A stretch of 64,000 bases of DNA. Source: Rhineura floridana. Lineage: Eukaryota; Chordata; Lepidosauria; Squamata; Rhineuridae. A model generated the notes under the pieces. It saw only the letters and a list, made by a program, of their open reading frames with translations. It made no database searches and had not been told where the DNA came from. Position 1 is the first letter of the stretch, and each line of letters begins with the position of its first letter. The translations under genes and the position numbers were made by a program. The stretch spans positions 34,266,474 to 34,330,473 of the forward strand of contig NC_084487.1 of the NCBI RefSeq assembly GCF_030035675.1. The letters run 5' to 3'. Of this stretch, positions 1-13,600 are shown piece after piece.

Positions 1-322
1 AAGAAAGACAAATAATTGGGTGTTAGAACAAATTAAACTAGAACTATCACTGGAAACTAAAATGATGAAACTGAAGGTTATCATACTTTGGACACATAAT
101 GAGAAGACCTGATTCACTAGAAAATACAATAATGCTGGGAAAAACAGAAGGGAATAGAAAAAGATGAAGGCCAAACAAAAGATGGATTGATTCCATCAAG
201 GAAGCTACAGACCAGAACTTACAAGTTCTGAACAGGGTGGTTCATGACAGATGCTGTTGGAGGTCACTGATTCATAGGGTCGCCATAAGTCATAATTGAC
301 TTGAAGGCACATAACAACAAGA
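1..322 (+). mobile_element. BovB (RTE) LINE 3' end
   Basis: The end of a BovB LINE reading frame followed by its 3' tail. A frame around 150-300 reads KRWIDSIKEATDQNLQ and then CCWRSLIHRVAIS, the typical C-terminus of the BovB reverse-transcriptase ORF, with an in-frame stop inside. The tail near 275-322 is the GTCGCCATAAGTC...GACTTGAAGGCAC...AACAACAA motif, which Sauria-type SINEs share. The element continues beyond the left edge. It would lie within PARP12 if exons 9-12 continue leftward. Confidence 0.85.
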
Positions 323-545
323 GATGGTGGGTGGTCCAAGGTCATCCAGCAAATTTCATGGCTGTGTGGAGGATTTGCAAAAAGACAGCTCCTTATAGTC
401 CTTAAGGAGAAGGGGTGGACAGGTCCATCGATACTCCCTCCCAGCTGTTCAGCCAAAATACAACAGCCTGGATTGCACCACTTGAAATCAGAGTTTGCAA
501 TATGTCAAGAGCATTGCCTAGTACTCCAGGATGCACAGCTGAGGA

Positions 546-635
546 ATACCTTTATTAGGACCAAGCAGAATGTCACAAAATAGTGGCAAGTTTCCTATCT
601 ATTTTGTGACTTTTGGTTGGTCCAAATAAAGGTAT
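546..635. repeat. Long imperfect hairpin (palindromic repeat)
   Basis: The left arm (ATACCTTTATT, GGACCAA, GTCACAAAATAG) is matched in reverse complement by the right arm (CTATTTTGTGAC, TTGGTCC, AATAAAGGTAT), with a loop near 585-600. The arms are about 38 bp each with small mismatches. It looks like the core of a short palindromic repeat family. I cannot name the family. Confidence 0.6.
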
Positions 636-845
636 TGCCCAACTGTTGATTCTGGAGTTGTTTTCTCCACCTTTGATTCCCACCCCCTTAAAGGCTACAT
701 TTGCTTTTCACATTTTCTAGAACTCCACTAAACAGTTAAAATGCTGCTGATAGGTGTGGCAGAAATAGTTTTCTGCGGGACAAAAATAAGGCTTTTTTTT
801 GAGACACAGTAACATTCATTCTCATAGAATTTCCTTAAACTTAAA

Positions 846-1310
846 TGGTAATTCAACTAAGTCCTACTCAGAGTAGATCCATTTAAATGAATGAACTTAA
901 GTTAGTTATGTCTACAGGAATACCTCGCATTAACTTACTCAATGGGACCAGAGCGAGTACGTAAACCAAAAATATCCTTAAAGTGAAGCACTACCTTTTA
1001 AAACTTTTTTACCTCTCCTTCATGCGGAGCCTCAAAGCCCCGCGCTAAAGCCTCTGCTGCTGCGCTGCTGCGCCTCTCAGCTAATCACGATCGCGCCTCC
1101 CAGCTGATCTGCGGTGGCGCGATCGCATCTATTTCCACCCTCACGCACCGTTAAGTGTCCGTAAGTGTGAAGCAAGCGTATGTAAACAGGGGCATGGTGG
1201 AGTATAGAGTATGTCCGTAAAAGCGAGTGTACGTTAAGTGAAGGTCTGTATAGTGGGGTATTCCTGTATTAACCTCAATGGGTCTGCTCCGAGTCCTAAC
1301 ACTGACTACT
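846..1310. mobile_element. Palindromic MITE, split by a Tigger-like element
   Basis: The left half carries AAGTCCTACTCAGAGTAGA and the right half carries the inverted counterpart CAATGGGTCTGCTCCGAGT. An uninterrupted relative lies at 62360-62481. The halves are separated by the insertion at 915-1266. It lies at the left end of the window, downstream (in the gene's sense) of PARP12 exon 8. Confidence 0.65.
915..1266. mobile_element. Pogo/Tigger-like MITE with TA target duplication
   Basis: A 352-bp element. It begins CAGGAATACCTCGC and ends in GGGGTATTCCTG, an inverted terminal match, and is flanked by TA on both sides (913-914 and 1267-1268). The CAGG-ATACCTCG start resembles the Tigger/pogo branch of Tc1/mariner. 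The centre is GC-rich and CpG-rich. There is no transposase ORF, so it is non-autonomous. Confidence 0.75.
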
Positions 1311-1538
1311 GTCTAATGCTTCAGTCCCTGTGCCTTCCGTATTACTGAACTCAAAAAACTTTAAGATGTCCACAGCACAGCCTTACACACAGCACAGCCT
1401 TACATAGGTCATGGCAACACCAAGCAAAGCCCACAATAACAATTAAATGCTCCTGCCTCGGCTTAGACCCTTTCCAGGTCATAAGTCACTGACGTCATTC
1501 TGTAAAGCATTCTCTCTATACACACGTTGATCACCAAC

Positions 1539-1635
1539 CTGGTTTTCTTCTTCTCTACTTCCTTTAAAGACACAAACCGAGGTCGTCTATGAACACTTCG
1601 TACTGTCAGGTAATGTAGGTTTTTCTGTTTCATGG
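1539..1635 (-). CDS. PARP12: PARP12 exon 8 (end of second WWE segment)
   Basis: 97 bp after a CCCCCAG acceptor, ending ACCAG before GTTGGTG. It encodes AMKQKNLHYLTVRSV followed by HRRPRFVSLKEVEKKKT, which aligns with human FVQKNLVYGTTKKVCRRPKYVS. It enters in phase 1 and leaves in phase 2. It is the last PARP12 exon visible in the window. Confidence 0.92.
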
Positions 1636-4600
1636 CTGGGGGAAAAACCCAGAAATATAAAACGGTGCTTACATATAAAACAATGTTCATTCCTTTTGAA
1701 ACCCTCATCTGCTGCCAAAGCCATTTATACTCTTAATATTTGAATACCACCGGTTTCGATTTATATCTTAAAATAGAAAAAGAAGCAGAGTCAGAAACTT
1801 CTAGAGAACATTCCTTTCTTCAAAATCTGTTAGAATCCTACGTCTAGGAAACTTCATCTCCAAGTGATGTTACCCCATGAAGCTGGTGTTAGCACCATAC
1901 TAAAAGCAGAGATGAAATCAATTAATGTGGAGTCAAATGGAAAGAAGACCTATTTGGCTTGTGAATCAGAGATGCTTTACTTCTGATTTAGAAGAAAGGC
2001 CCCCAGGGGAGGTACATACTATACCAGTATCAAAGAAGCCATTTAAAAGACTACTATCTCATAAAGAGTCCCAACCTCCCCGCTCTGCTCAGCAGGGGGT
2101 GGGGTGGGGATGGATTATCCAGTCTTGGCATAACAAAACAAGAATGGCTATTCTGGCCATACATGCAGCCCTGTCCTCTCTTTGCTGACTATAGTTAACT
2201 ACAGTTTCCCATTTTGTCCAAACCAGGAAACTATGGTTAACAGCTTCAGAACAAGTCAGGATATGAAGCCATGGTCTGAAGTTGGCTTGATGGAAGTTTA
2301 TTTGCTACATGCAAGGACACATGCAGGGACACAAGGCTCATTCGTATCTTGGCTTATTAACCTGAGATATCATCTGAATGCAACCATTGTGTGACCTTAG
2401 TTCAATGGTAGAGCACATATTTTGAATGCAGATGGTTCCAGCATCTATAGTTAAATAGAATACTAGGTAGCATGACCAGGGGTATAGTCATTGAGGGTCT
2501 CAGGGGGTCTAAGACCCCATACTTTTTGGAAAGCAGGGTCTCAGCCGGTTCCTATGTCTCCAGCATCTTATGATACCATCAGCATGGAAGGGGAGTGTGT
2601 TAGCCACTGAGAAGAGTCTTCTAACATGCTTCCTTGTTCTTTCCTACTGATTGGAACCAATCAGAGTGAGGCAGCCGCTGAGAAGACTCTTGTCAGTAGT
2701 CTTCAGTCTTTAGCCCAAGACCCCAAGGGATCCTTGCTTCCAAGAACAGTCCCAACCCCCTGGGCAACTGCTCCCGGGCAACTCACCTTCCCATGGCTGA
2801 GTTACCACCAACACCAACCCTGTTAGGCAGGTAGACTGCCACCATCCCTTTAATTAACTTTCCACTCTGAATAAGAGGGCCTCAGGGCACTACTAGTCAC
2901 CCCCAAGGCAGGACTATTGTTAAATCCCTTGCTCTGGTATGTTAACCTGGAATAACTATCAGTAGTCAGTAGCATCGTGGTCAAGGACTGGATTTAGAGC
3001 CAAAGCCCCAAATAACACACACCAAGTAAGGAGAGGTAATTCATTTAAAAGCATAAGGGTGCATATAAAAAGAGAGCAGCATATAATATCCTTTAAAGCC
3101 AGACACCCCCAACAGCGTTAGGCATAGACACATTTACATAACATACTGAGAGATTCCAACAGACAAAAGGAACATAACAAAGCTTACTAGCCTAGCTAAT
3201 ACTCACTTCAGAGTACAAGAGCCTGGTTCCCTGAGGCTCCACAAGAATCCATAGGCGAGTCAAGGTAGATAGAAAGGGGAACAACTAACTGAAGAATCAC
3301 CCTTCATTTTATGGGGTTTAGCTGGCAACAGGGAAGGGGGCCAACTAGCCAATCCAGGCACCCTTTCAATGATCCAACCCAGACACCATCTTTGAAGATG
3401 AAATAGGCTAGAAAGTTCACACCGGGCAGTGTCTGATTTACAATGCCCAAATCTCCTGATATCAGGAAGGAGATAACTAGCTCAGCTGCCTCCCCTAAGA
3501 ATAACAATCTGCGGCTGGCTGGCACTAAAATGCCTGAGCTTTCCCAGCACAGAGTATCCCGGAGACCTTTGCAACAAAACCCCCATAATGCCCTCTGGTT
3601 GAGCCATTTTACTTTGGCCTCCCTTAACCCAACCTTAGCTATTCTTGACACTTTCATGCTTATTGGCTTATAGGGATGTCTCTTGTTATGGGAGAAGGCA
3701 TTAACAATGATCTCATTCTCAGCCCAGCTGCAAAAAAAAGAGGGAAGGCCATGGCTGTGAGTATCATGAAGGGACCCTGCACTTCTGAATTTGCCTCTAG
3801 GCCAATGGCTAGGAAAGAGTTCTGCCTGAAACCTTGGAGACCTTTTGCTAGTTGTAGTATACAGTACTCTGCTAGAAGGAACCATGCTCTAGCTCAGTGT
3901 AAGGCAGCATCATGTGAGCTTTTAGCGCAGGGCTGGAAAACCTGTTGTTGACAGCGGGCCAGAGCCTCATCTTCCCTACCCTTCATGGGCCAAATTGACA
4001 GGTGGGTAAGGCCAATCAATTTCCTGATGCCATAATGATATCGGGTAATGCTCCACAGGACTTCAAAGCACCAGACAGGGCTGGCAAAGAGCCCTGCATG
4101 GTGCTCTGAAGCACTGCCAATCAGCAGACTTGGAAGTCACCACCTATCAGCTGATGGGTGGCAACTTCAAGCCTGATTTCTGCAGGGATCAACTACGTGA
4201 TTGACTTCCCTGTACAGAAGTAGGTTGTGCAACCGATCCAGCTGCGTCTGTACCTGCCCCACACTTGACGTCACATATGACCAGGTTTGGGGCAGGTGGG
4301 CATGGTTTGGGGAAAGCAGCCTTGTGGGACAAATTTGGACCTGTGCCAAGCCAAATTTGGCCTGCAGGGCAGAGGTTCCCAACCCGTTTTAGCAGATGGT
4401 GTTTCAGCACATCTCTATTGATGCAAAAGCATGTACCTTTGAAGTCAATCTCATATTTGTGTTTCCCAGCTGAGAACGTGAGTGTTGGCGATGCTTCGGA
4501 CTGATAAGCTTTCTCCAAGTCAAGGCTGGACAGTGTAGCAGCGGCGTGATCAGCATCCTATCAGCAGAGAGCCAAACAAGAAGTGTTTGCACAACATTTT

Positions 4601-7600
4601 TAAAAGGAGCTGGTTGAAACCTTGATTTGAGAAGAGCTTACAATCTACTTGGGCCGAACGCTTGAGACATAGTGGACTGTATGAAAAATATTCGCCATTT
4701 ATAAACAAACATCCATGGGATTGATTTGCAGCAATTAACCGGAACTTTAGAGAGGCAAGTAACAGCTATAAAGCAAAACAGAGTTTCTCCACAAAGTGAA
4801 AAGCTATAAACATAGTAAAGGGATAGATTTTCATAGTTTGCGAGCTGAAAACATTGCCAAAATCAAGTAGCTGTAAGGCACAAAATAAAAAAATCCATAA
4901 AGACTCGTTGCTTGATGCCAATACGATACAGGATTCTAGGGCCTATGGTGATTTGCAAGTCCCTGAGTCCAGCAGAAAGCCCACAGTAATAGATATATGT
5001 GACTTACGGGCTCCACTCACGTGTAATGCTAAGTTAAACCACAGCTGAGTGCAAAAGTGCAGGCTCCTGGGAATGAGATCACAGCCACTTTGCTTGTCCC
5101 TGGTCTTTCAGCTTTGCATGGCAGCTAAGCTCTCCCCTCCTTAACCATGAGCTGTAGTCAAGGTCTGTTCTTGGCTACAGCTCATGATTAACCATGAACT
5201 TGAATTCAGACAACACACTAAGTCAAACCTTGGCTTAGCTGCCATGCCACATTGAGCTAAGAGAATCAGGGATGAGCAAAGCATGTATGAGCTCCTCTCC
5301 TGAAGCCAGATTTGCACAGTCTTGGTAAGCCACAGTTTGGCTTACTGCATTATGCAAACCAGGCCATTGTGTCACTTATAATGCTTAACTTCAGTGTTCA
5401 GATTAATCCCCCCCGTTCTCTGTTTTACGCACCCTTCAATTCCGTATTTGACAGATGCTCATGTTTCCATTTGAAGAGATAAATGTAAGCTTTTAACATG
5501 TTTGTATTAAATCCACATTTTCTTTTAAATGAAGTCATTTTTTAAAAAGAGACTCTTAGAATACTTTGGTTTTTTAAAAAAACAAAAACCTGAAGTCCTA
5601 TCAGGTTCTGTTAAGTGTAGCAAAGACAGATCTGTAACATGTTGTATGCCACTGAAGATGTAGCTTATGGGCTACAAACTGGGACTGACCAATGAGAACG
5701 TATCCTGCCAGCTTTGGTGGCCAGTCTCAAGCACAGTTCAAAGTACTGGTGCTTACAGTCCTACACCGCAGGGGATCCAGGTAACTGAAGGATGGCCTTC
5801 TCCCACATGAAGATGCCCATACATGAAAGTCGTTTTTGGAGTCCCTCCACTTGGCGCCCCCACCTTGAGAGGTCACGCGAATGTCTACCAGGAAGAGGGC
5901 TTTTTTGGTTTGTGACAGCCTGACTTTAGAATGCCCTCCTGAGGGAGGCTTGCCTAACATTTAATGATTTTATCTGGTCATTTATATTTCACTTTTCTAT
6001 AGTAAAACCAAGTTCCAGGTGGCTACTCTTTAGTTTTTTCTGGCCCATTTTTAAATTTTTCTCAGCCTTATAAATCCTTAGTTGAGCCTACATTTATTCA
6101 GCTGTTGTTATTTTATTTATAGGAGGGAAAGCTAACCTGCAATCTGTACCCAGCTTTCCCCCCCCAATTTGTCTTGATTTTTAAAGAAATTTACTATTTT
6201 TAATATACTGAACATTCTTGTGGGTCCCCCTTTGTGATGCCATGATGCAAAATGTTTTGTGCTCCCTCCAAACAATTTAATTATTTTTTCAAAAAAATTA
6301 ATAACAAAATGATAAAAATGATTTAAAATAGTGTGGTCTTTTGGAAGTCAGCTTTGAGAATTGCAATTCTCACTGCACTCACTTTTACACTCTGGCCACA
6401 TCTACTTTGATATGTGGCACCAAGAGAAATGACCATGGGTCAATGTGGCCCTCGGCCTGAAAAGATTTAGCTATCCCTTTTTCTAGCATTTGTATTCCAG
6501 CCAATTACAGTGTTCTCTGTATTGTTTGCAGCTTACAAACAATAAAACCTTAAAGTACAGTAATAATCATGGAATAAAACAGTAAACGAATTTCAGCACA
6601 GACATTTAAAACAACACAGAATCACTAGAGGTATTTCTTTTATTTATTTATTTGTTTGTTTCATTTATAGACCGCCCATAGCGAGTGGCTCTCTGGGCGA
6701 TGTACAAAAAGGTTAAAATACAAAATATCAACAAATATCAGGTATACAAAATATCAGGTATACAACTGATCTAAAATTCAGTGGAGTTTCTATTTAAAAG
6801 CCTCAAAATATCTTCATCAAGCACCAAAAAGACTACAGAGGCAGGACCAGGTAAGCCTCTTTGGGGAGGGCATTCCATAACAGTGGGGGCACCAGTAAGA
6901 AAGCTCTCAGTTATTTTACATTATTGTTTCTACTGTAATTTTATTATTATTATTATTTTGTTTTTAAATGTTTGATGTTTTGTTTTGGGAACAGTAGTAT
7001 GAAAGGGCTGGGTAGAAATGTTCCAAATAAAGAAATAAATCTAATCAATGTGTGTAGCCTTATACAATTTATAAATTGTACAATTTGGATTTCCTTCAAT
7101 GAGGATTGTGCAAGAAAATATCTCAAAGGGTTGTAACCAACTGGATTTTGAGCTTCACATACAAATCTGCCTATACCACTTTATAACATACGAAGAGTCA
7201 CCACAATTTTATTCATTTCAGTACCACATTACCCAATGATACTTACTTGTTTTCCATATTCATTCCACACCCCGTATTCATCTTTCCAATACCATATCCA
7301 ATCAGTTGTAAGAATATAGTGAGGGGGCTTGGTTACAGAAGAGGCTGTGGAGAGGCGTCTAATTTTGGCAGGGCCACAAGCCATATTGGAGAATATGATG
7401 TCTGGATGGTTGGAGCTTTTTCCAGCCCTGCTGAAGGAAAATCTGTGGACAATTGGTTTAAAGAAGGGGTTTAGAGTGCACAAACATTTTTTCAAAGAAC
7501 TAGAAATTTGATTCTTAAATGCTAATAATGCCAAGATCTGCTACTCTGTGCAACCAGCATGAGAATTTGTTATTCCATCCTTAACTAAGAGTACTCTCAT

Positions 7601-10600
7601 CATTAAAGGTGTTTTAAGGAGTAGTGAATGCTCCCTTCTCAATTGCACCTTTTTCAGACTGGCCTTCTTCCTAGAAACAGTGACAACCAATTTTGATTGG
7701 CTACAGCTACATGATACTCTGCTGAGAGTAGGCAAAGCTAATTCAGAGGAAGAATGCTTTACTCGAAATAACCTTCATCTAACCTCAAGGTCAAAATCAC
7801 ACAGCCAAATCTGATTGGCTACACAGTGACACCACTGCAAGGTCTGTCTCTGAGGGGAAAAGGACAGAGGAGGTGTTGAAGGAAATGAGAAAGTAAGACA
7901 GAAGGTTAATATTTTTATTTATTTATTTAAAATATAATAGGGCACTCAGGGCGGCTTACAATAAAACCGCACACATACATAATAAGATTGTACACAATAA
8001 AAACACAAAAGCGTTAGAGTAAATTAAAATACATAAAATACAACACACACACACACACACATATGGGAGTGGTACTAAAGGGACTAAAAAGTAAAAATAA
8101 AAATAAAAAGCTTAAAAACAGTTTCAGGCTCTCCTATCAGTCCCTCCTAAAGGCTCTCCGAACAAGATGGTTTTCAAAAATCTCCGGAAAACCATCAAGG
8201 AGGAACCAGGGGTAGGGTATACATAAACAAACAGCTTCTTCTAAGCTGATTTAAAAACAAAACTATAAAAATATTTTAAATAATAAACTAGGAACAGAAA
8301 GGATGAGATGAGATGAAAGCTGTTGTAGGAGTAGGAAGCAAGTGTCAAAGGGCCTTTGGCCCTCTAGATGTTGCTGAACTACAACTCCCATCATCTCTGG
8401 CTACGCTTGCTGCGGCTGATGGGAGTTTATGTTCAGCAACATCTGGAGGGCCGAAGGTTTCCCACACCTGATGTAAAGCCTCTGGATCAGCAGACTCTCC
8501 CTAAAATGGAGAGGCTGAGTCACAATATCTCCACAGCAAATGTCTGCACTTAGCTTGAGGAAAGCTGAGCTATGGAACTCCTTGCCAAAAGAGTGGCAAG
8601 TTGTACCAGCTGATTATGCCAAACTCTGCCTTCATCTGCCACCATTCTGTGACTGGCTCTGCCCCTGCACCAACAGTTTCTCAAGTGAGCCCTTGAGGTA
8701 GAATGTTTTACAAGTCCTGGTATACTGAGCTACATGGCCCAATTTGGTATAAGGCAGCTTCCCAAGTTTCCCTCCAATTTTGAATGTTTCACTTGATGAT
8801 AGACACCCACTTTCCACAATGTTTTTACTTCAAATGGTTTCCTTCTACCTGCAAAACCTTAAAAAAGGCTGGAAAGAGACTCTCTATAGGTTAGGGAAAG
8901 AGAGAACTGTTCTCTTATCAATGTCCAGATCTTAAATATCCCTTTCTGATCAGTATCTATGTAAAGCAGAGAGGCAGAGGCAGAGCAGCTGTCCAACACC
9001 ACACTTGCAAGTCACATTCTGCCACCTTAAGACCTAGAAACTTTGTTTTCTTCCTCAAAAATAAAAAAGCTGGAACATGGATGAATCTAAGAAGACGTCA
9101 AAGACTGTACAAAATTGCTTTTAAAAGACCACATGCACACACCCCTTGCATTTTGATTCTTTTCCCCACACAACTCCTAAGCAGATTTAGAATCTTTCAT
9201 GCCAACTTTAATGAAGGCTTTGTGTGTTACAACGCAGTTAAATTATAAAAAGAAGACAAAGCACAACAATCAAGTAATAATGCAGCAGCAGAGTTAACTA
9301 ACAAGAAAATGTAAAGGTGTAAACAAGCAGCAAGTGTCAGAGATAGACCTGTACCAGTACAATTCAGAGTCAAGCAAGAGCAAATTATTAATGTATATAT
9401 ACCTGTCATTAAATGGGTCACAGTAGGCCTGTTCAATTTTTTCCATATTGGTCAGATCTTTCCAATGGGTACCATCAAAGATTTGCCATCTATATGGGAA
9501 CTGGAAATGAACTCGAATACATTTTTCTAGACAGATAAAACAAAGTTTTTAGATCCTTGGCCTACTGTCCATGGGTTAAAAGTAGAAACACTAAGGAGCT
9601 AGTGCTCAATACACAGAATGAGGAGCCAAACAGAAATGCTTGCTAGGGGATACGAGGAGCTTGGAAGCTTCCATTTAATTGCACTCTCCATCGGGTTGAG
9701 GAGATGGGACTGTGTAAGCCTGAGGCCCACTTAGGATTGTTTGCGTTATGCTAGACATCTGAATGTGGCCAGTGAGTTTACATCTGGACTTTCTTGACAG
9801 TTTAATTATTTAAAAATTTGTTACTACATTTATATACTACCTTTCTGTCAAAGCACTCAAGGCAGTTTACAATTTAATTACAATCTCAGAGACATGATAC
9901 AAAAGGGAAAAGGAACCTGAAGGGGAGAGAAAAAAAGCTGCACCTATCTTCTGAATAATCTGGCCCAGTCTGGAGGACAGCACATCTGAATTTGGCCTGC
10001 TTGCATAGTAGCCAATGTAGTGTAGGCCTCAATCATGCAGCTAAGTAACCAAATATTTGCTGCATCACGCAACCGAAGACTATGTGCACTGAAGTTTTCA
10101 CCAGCTTTAGACATGCCATCTCTACATGGACAAAGGGCAGGGCAGATGTGCACACCCCATCACTTCACCCAAGCCAGATCAGCCCAAAGATATTGTCTCG
10201 ACCAGTTACATAATGACTATGTGGAATGGTCAAAGCAGTTCTATGACGAGGTCTTGCTGTCTCCCTTCTGAAACAGCTAAGTGAAATGTTTGCTGATGGT
10301 ACTATAGTTCAGATGTGGCCTTGACAAGATCAAACATGGTAATACTTACCCTTTCTCTATAAGAATTGCTTTTCATAATGTCTGCTGAGAATTTCATCTG
10401 CCTACTTTGCAATGAATCATATGAGCAGCTCAGCCATCTTGTAATTAATTTAACAGCCAGACATTCACATAAGGTGCTGAAGACCAGTAAAATTCATGCT
10501 GTTATTGTAATAGTAACATAGGAATAGTATATTTTCCTCTTAAGATGCCTTGAGAGCTTTTTTTTAAAGTGCAAAAAACAACAAATAATTTTATTAAATA

Positions 10601-13600
10601 AAGGCATACATAATAAATTAACCAGGTAGGGAAGATAATTGCAAGGACACTTACAGATTTGAAAACGAAACCTCTGTCTATCACAAGCAGGTAGTATTGA
10701 ATCTAATCCTCAGGGGGGGAAAGTTTCAAGAGATATCCCTGTAAGGGAAATGTCTATGACATATCGTCAATTTTGCACTAATTAAGAGAGACACAACTCA
10801 ATCTAGAAGTGCAAGGGCAGGATAAAGTAAAGGGGTCAATGCAGCTGACCTTCTTCAAAGTACATGGGTTCCTGCTGGGAGAAAGGGCGGGATATAAATC
10901 TAATAAATAAATAAATCTGTTGCAGGCAGGGGCAAGCAAAAGAGGTAGAATGGCAAGCCAACAGATACATTATTTTTAAATGAATAAAAGCTAAACAAAT
11001 ATAATAAATAAAATGAACAAATACAGCTTAAGTCACAGTTTCTTTGAGATGATACTAATAGATCAATTTTGCAAAGTCTTGAAAGCACATAAAAACCAAA
11101 AGTGAGAGCAAAACACACACACATATATATGCACAAGAGAAAGCAAACAAGATACAACTATTTTAACTTACCTTGAAAGCTGCAACTTTTCCTAATGTGG
11201 TATAAGCATATCGTATCTGATTCTTCTCTGCTGTTTGTGGTTAATGGCACCTGACCACTGCTCTCTCTTCTTTCTGAGAGAGTAGGAAAACACATATTCT
11301 GGCTCAAGGCAAGACAGAAAAGAGATATTTCAACTGTTCTGCTTTCCGTGTACTTGAGATTCACAAACACAATCAGTGTTGCTCTCCCTCAAGTGAATAA
11401 AATACATGTCAGTGCTTCAATTATAAAAATGGCAGGGGTGGGGTCTGCCTCCTTAGGTACTGTGTTTAGAAGGCTGGTGGGGGCATGATTTGGTTACCAA
11501 GGCCTATGTATTACATTGAGGGGGGCCCTAGTTTCCCCCTCACAATCCAAGTACTGAGCCAAATCAGCAGAGGCTAGTCAATTAGGTTGTTTTCAATGCT
11601 TTGATGGAATTGTTTTATTGTGTATTTTAATTAAGTATGGATTTTATACTTGTAAACCTCATACACAAGTAGTATATAACACAATCAGCAGCAGCATGGT
11701 GGACTACAGCTCTGGCACAGGGCCTTTTTCTTTTTGAGGTAGTAAACCTGTGCCTGGGTTGTGCCGCTTCAAATACAAATGTACATGACTCAATGCCCCT
11801 CCATACAAAAATAAAACATTCCACCCACATAGAAAATGAGATGGCAGGGAAAAGGGGTCTAGCTTAGCAATCTCCCTGCAATGCTAGCTTTATAGGTGCA
11901 GGGATTTAAAAAAAATAGAGGACATTGCAAGCCCACACCTGATGTGATAAAAAGCACACAGAGGTTTCCTGCCTCAATGAGAACTGGACCAATGCCTGTA
12001 CTTACACACTTCTGGGACATGTGGAACTCCATCCCCCTTTCTATGACAAACACGGCTGCATACCAAGAGAAGTCATATGCTTCATGTGAAGGTAAAGAAA
12101 CTTCCAAAGTCTCTAGCCAATTTAACTTGGGGAGTTTGCATGTGCTACTGCCCATCACAGATTAAAAAAATCAACTGACAGATCTTTAGAATTACTAAAA
12201 CTAGTCTTCAAAAGTGATCTTAGAAGAAAACTAGGGGCTCAATATTGTAAATGGGTTGTTGAGATATCTCAAATGGATCATTAGGAACAGCTGTTTTTTT
12301 AATTTACCAGATTTCCCCCGAAATGGATAAATCCAGATTTAATGGGGCGAAAGTATGGGCTAGTAATTTGATGACAATATAATGCAGACACTGCAACAAC
12401 AACAACAAAAAGTGCTAGCTAGTCGCACCACAAACACCCATCTGGAAGTGCACTAAAGCTGTGTACGCACCATAAATCTAAAGTATATGACTTCCTACAA
12501 AGAATCCTAGGAACTGTCGTTTTTTAAGGGTACTGGGAATTGTAGCTCTGTAAAGAGTGAACTACAATTCCCAGGATTCTATGGAAGAATGTGCTTTAGA
12601 TGTATGGTGTGTACGCAGCACTCATTTGGGTGCACCAAATGAGAAGAAAATTTATTTATTTATTTATTTATTTATTTTATTCAGCTTATATCCCGCCCGA
12701 CTAGCAAACAGCTCTCTGGGCGGCAAACATAGAAACATATACAATAATAAAATTACAAGATCAATATAACAAATATAAAAGTACATCATCTAAAATACCA
12801 ATTACAACATTTACATAAATAACTTAGATTAAAATGCCTCAGAGAAGAGAAAGGTTTTAACCTGGCGCCGAAAAGATAATAGTGTCGGCGCCAGGCGTAC
12901 CTCCTCGGGGAGACTATTCCACAATTCGGGGGCCACCACTGAGAAGGCCCTAGATCTTGTTACTACCCTCCGGGCCTCCCTATGGGTCGGGACCCGGAGG
13001 AGGGCCTTCGTAGTAGACCGTAGTGTACGAGCCGGTTCATAACGGGAGAGGCGTTCCTGCAGGTATCGTGGTCCCGCGCCGTATAAGGCTTTATAGGTTA
13101 ATACCAACACTTTGAATCTGGCCCGGTAGGATATTGGAAGCCAGTGCAGGCGAGCCAGAACAGGTGTTATATGCTCAGACCGCTTAGTTCTTGTTAGCAG
13201 TCTGGCCGCTGTATTTTGCACTAGCTGTAGCTTCCAAACCGTCTTCAGAGGTAGCCCTACGTAGAGCGTGTTGCAGTAGTCCAAACGTGAGGTTACCAGA
13301 GCATGAATCACTGATGTAAGGTCCTCCTTACTCAGATAGGGACGTAGCTGGGCTACCAACCGAAGTTGGTAAAACGCATTCCGTGCCACCGAGGCTACAT
13401 GGGCCTCGAGTGATAGGGAAGAGTCTAAAACGACTCCCAAACTACGAACCTGATCCTTTAGGGGGAGTGTAACCCCGTCCAGGACAGGGTATGTATCCAC
13501 CATCTGACCAGAGAAACCATCCACCAGCAGCATCTCAGTCTTATCCAGATTGAGTCTGTTTGTTAGTTCTCATCCAGTCCATTGTCGCGTCCAGACAACG

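Noticed and set aside
3304-3885. 193-codon minus-strand frame in PARP12 intron 7
   Set aside because: It spans the border of a probable LTR insertion and a hAT element. No domain, no splice context.
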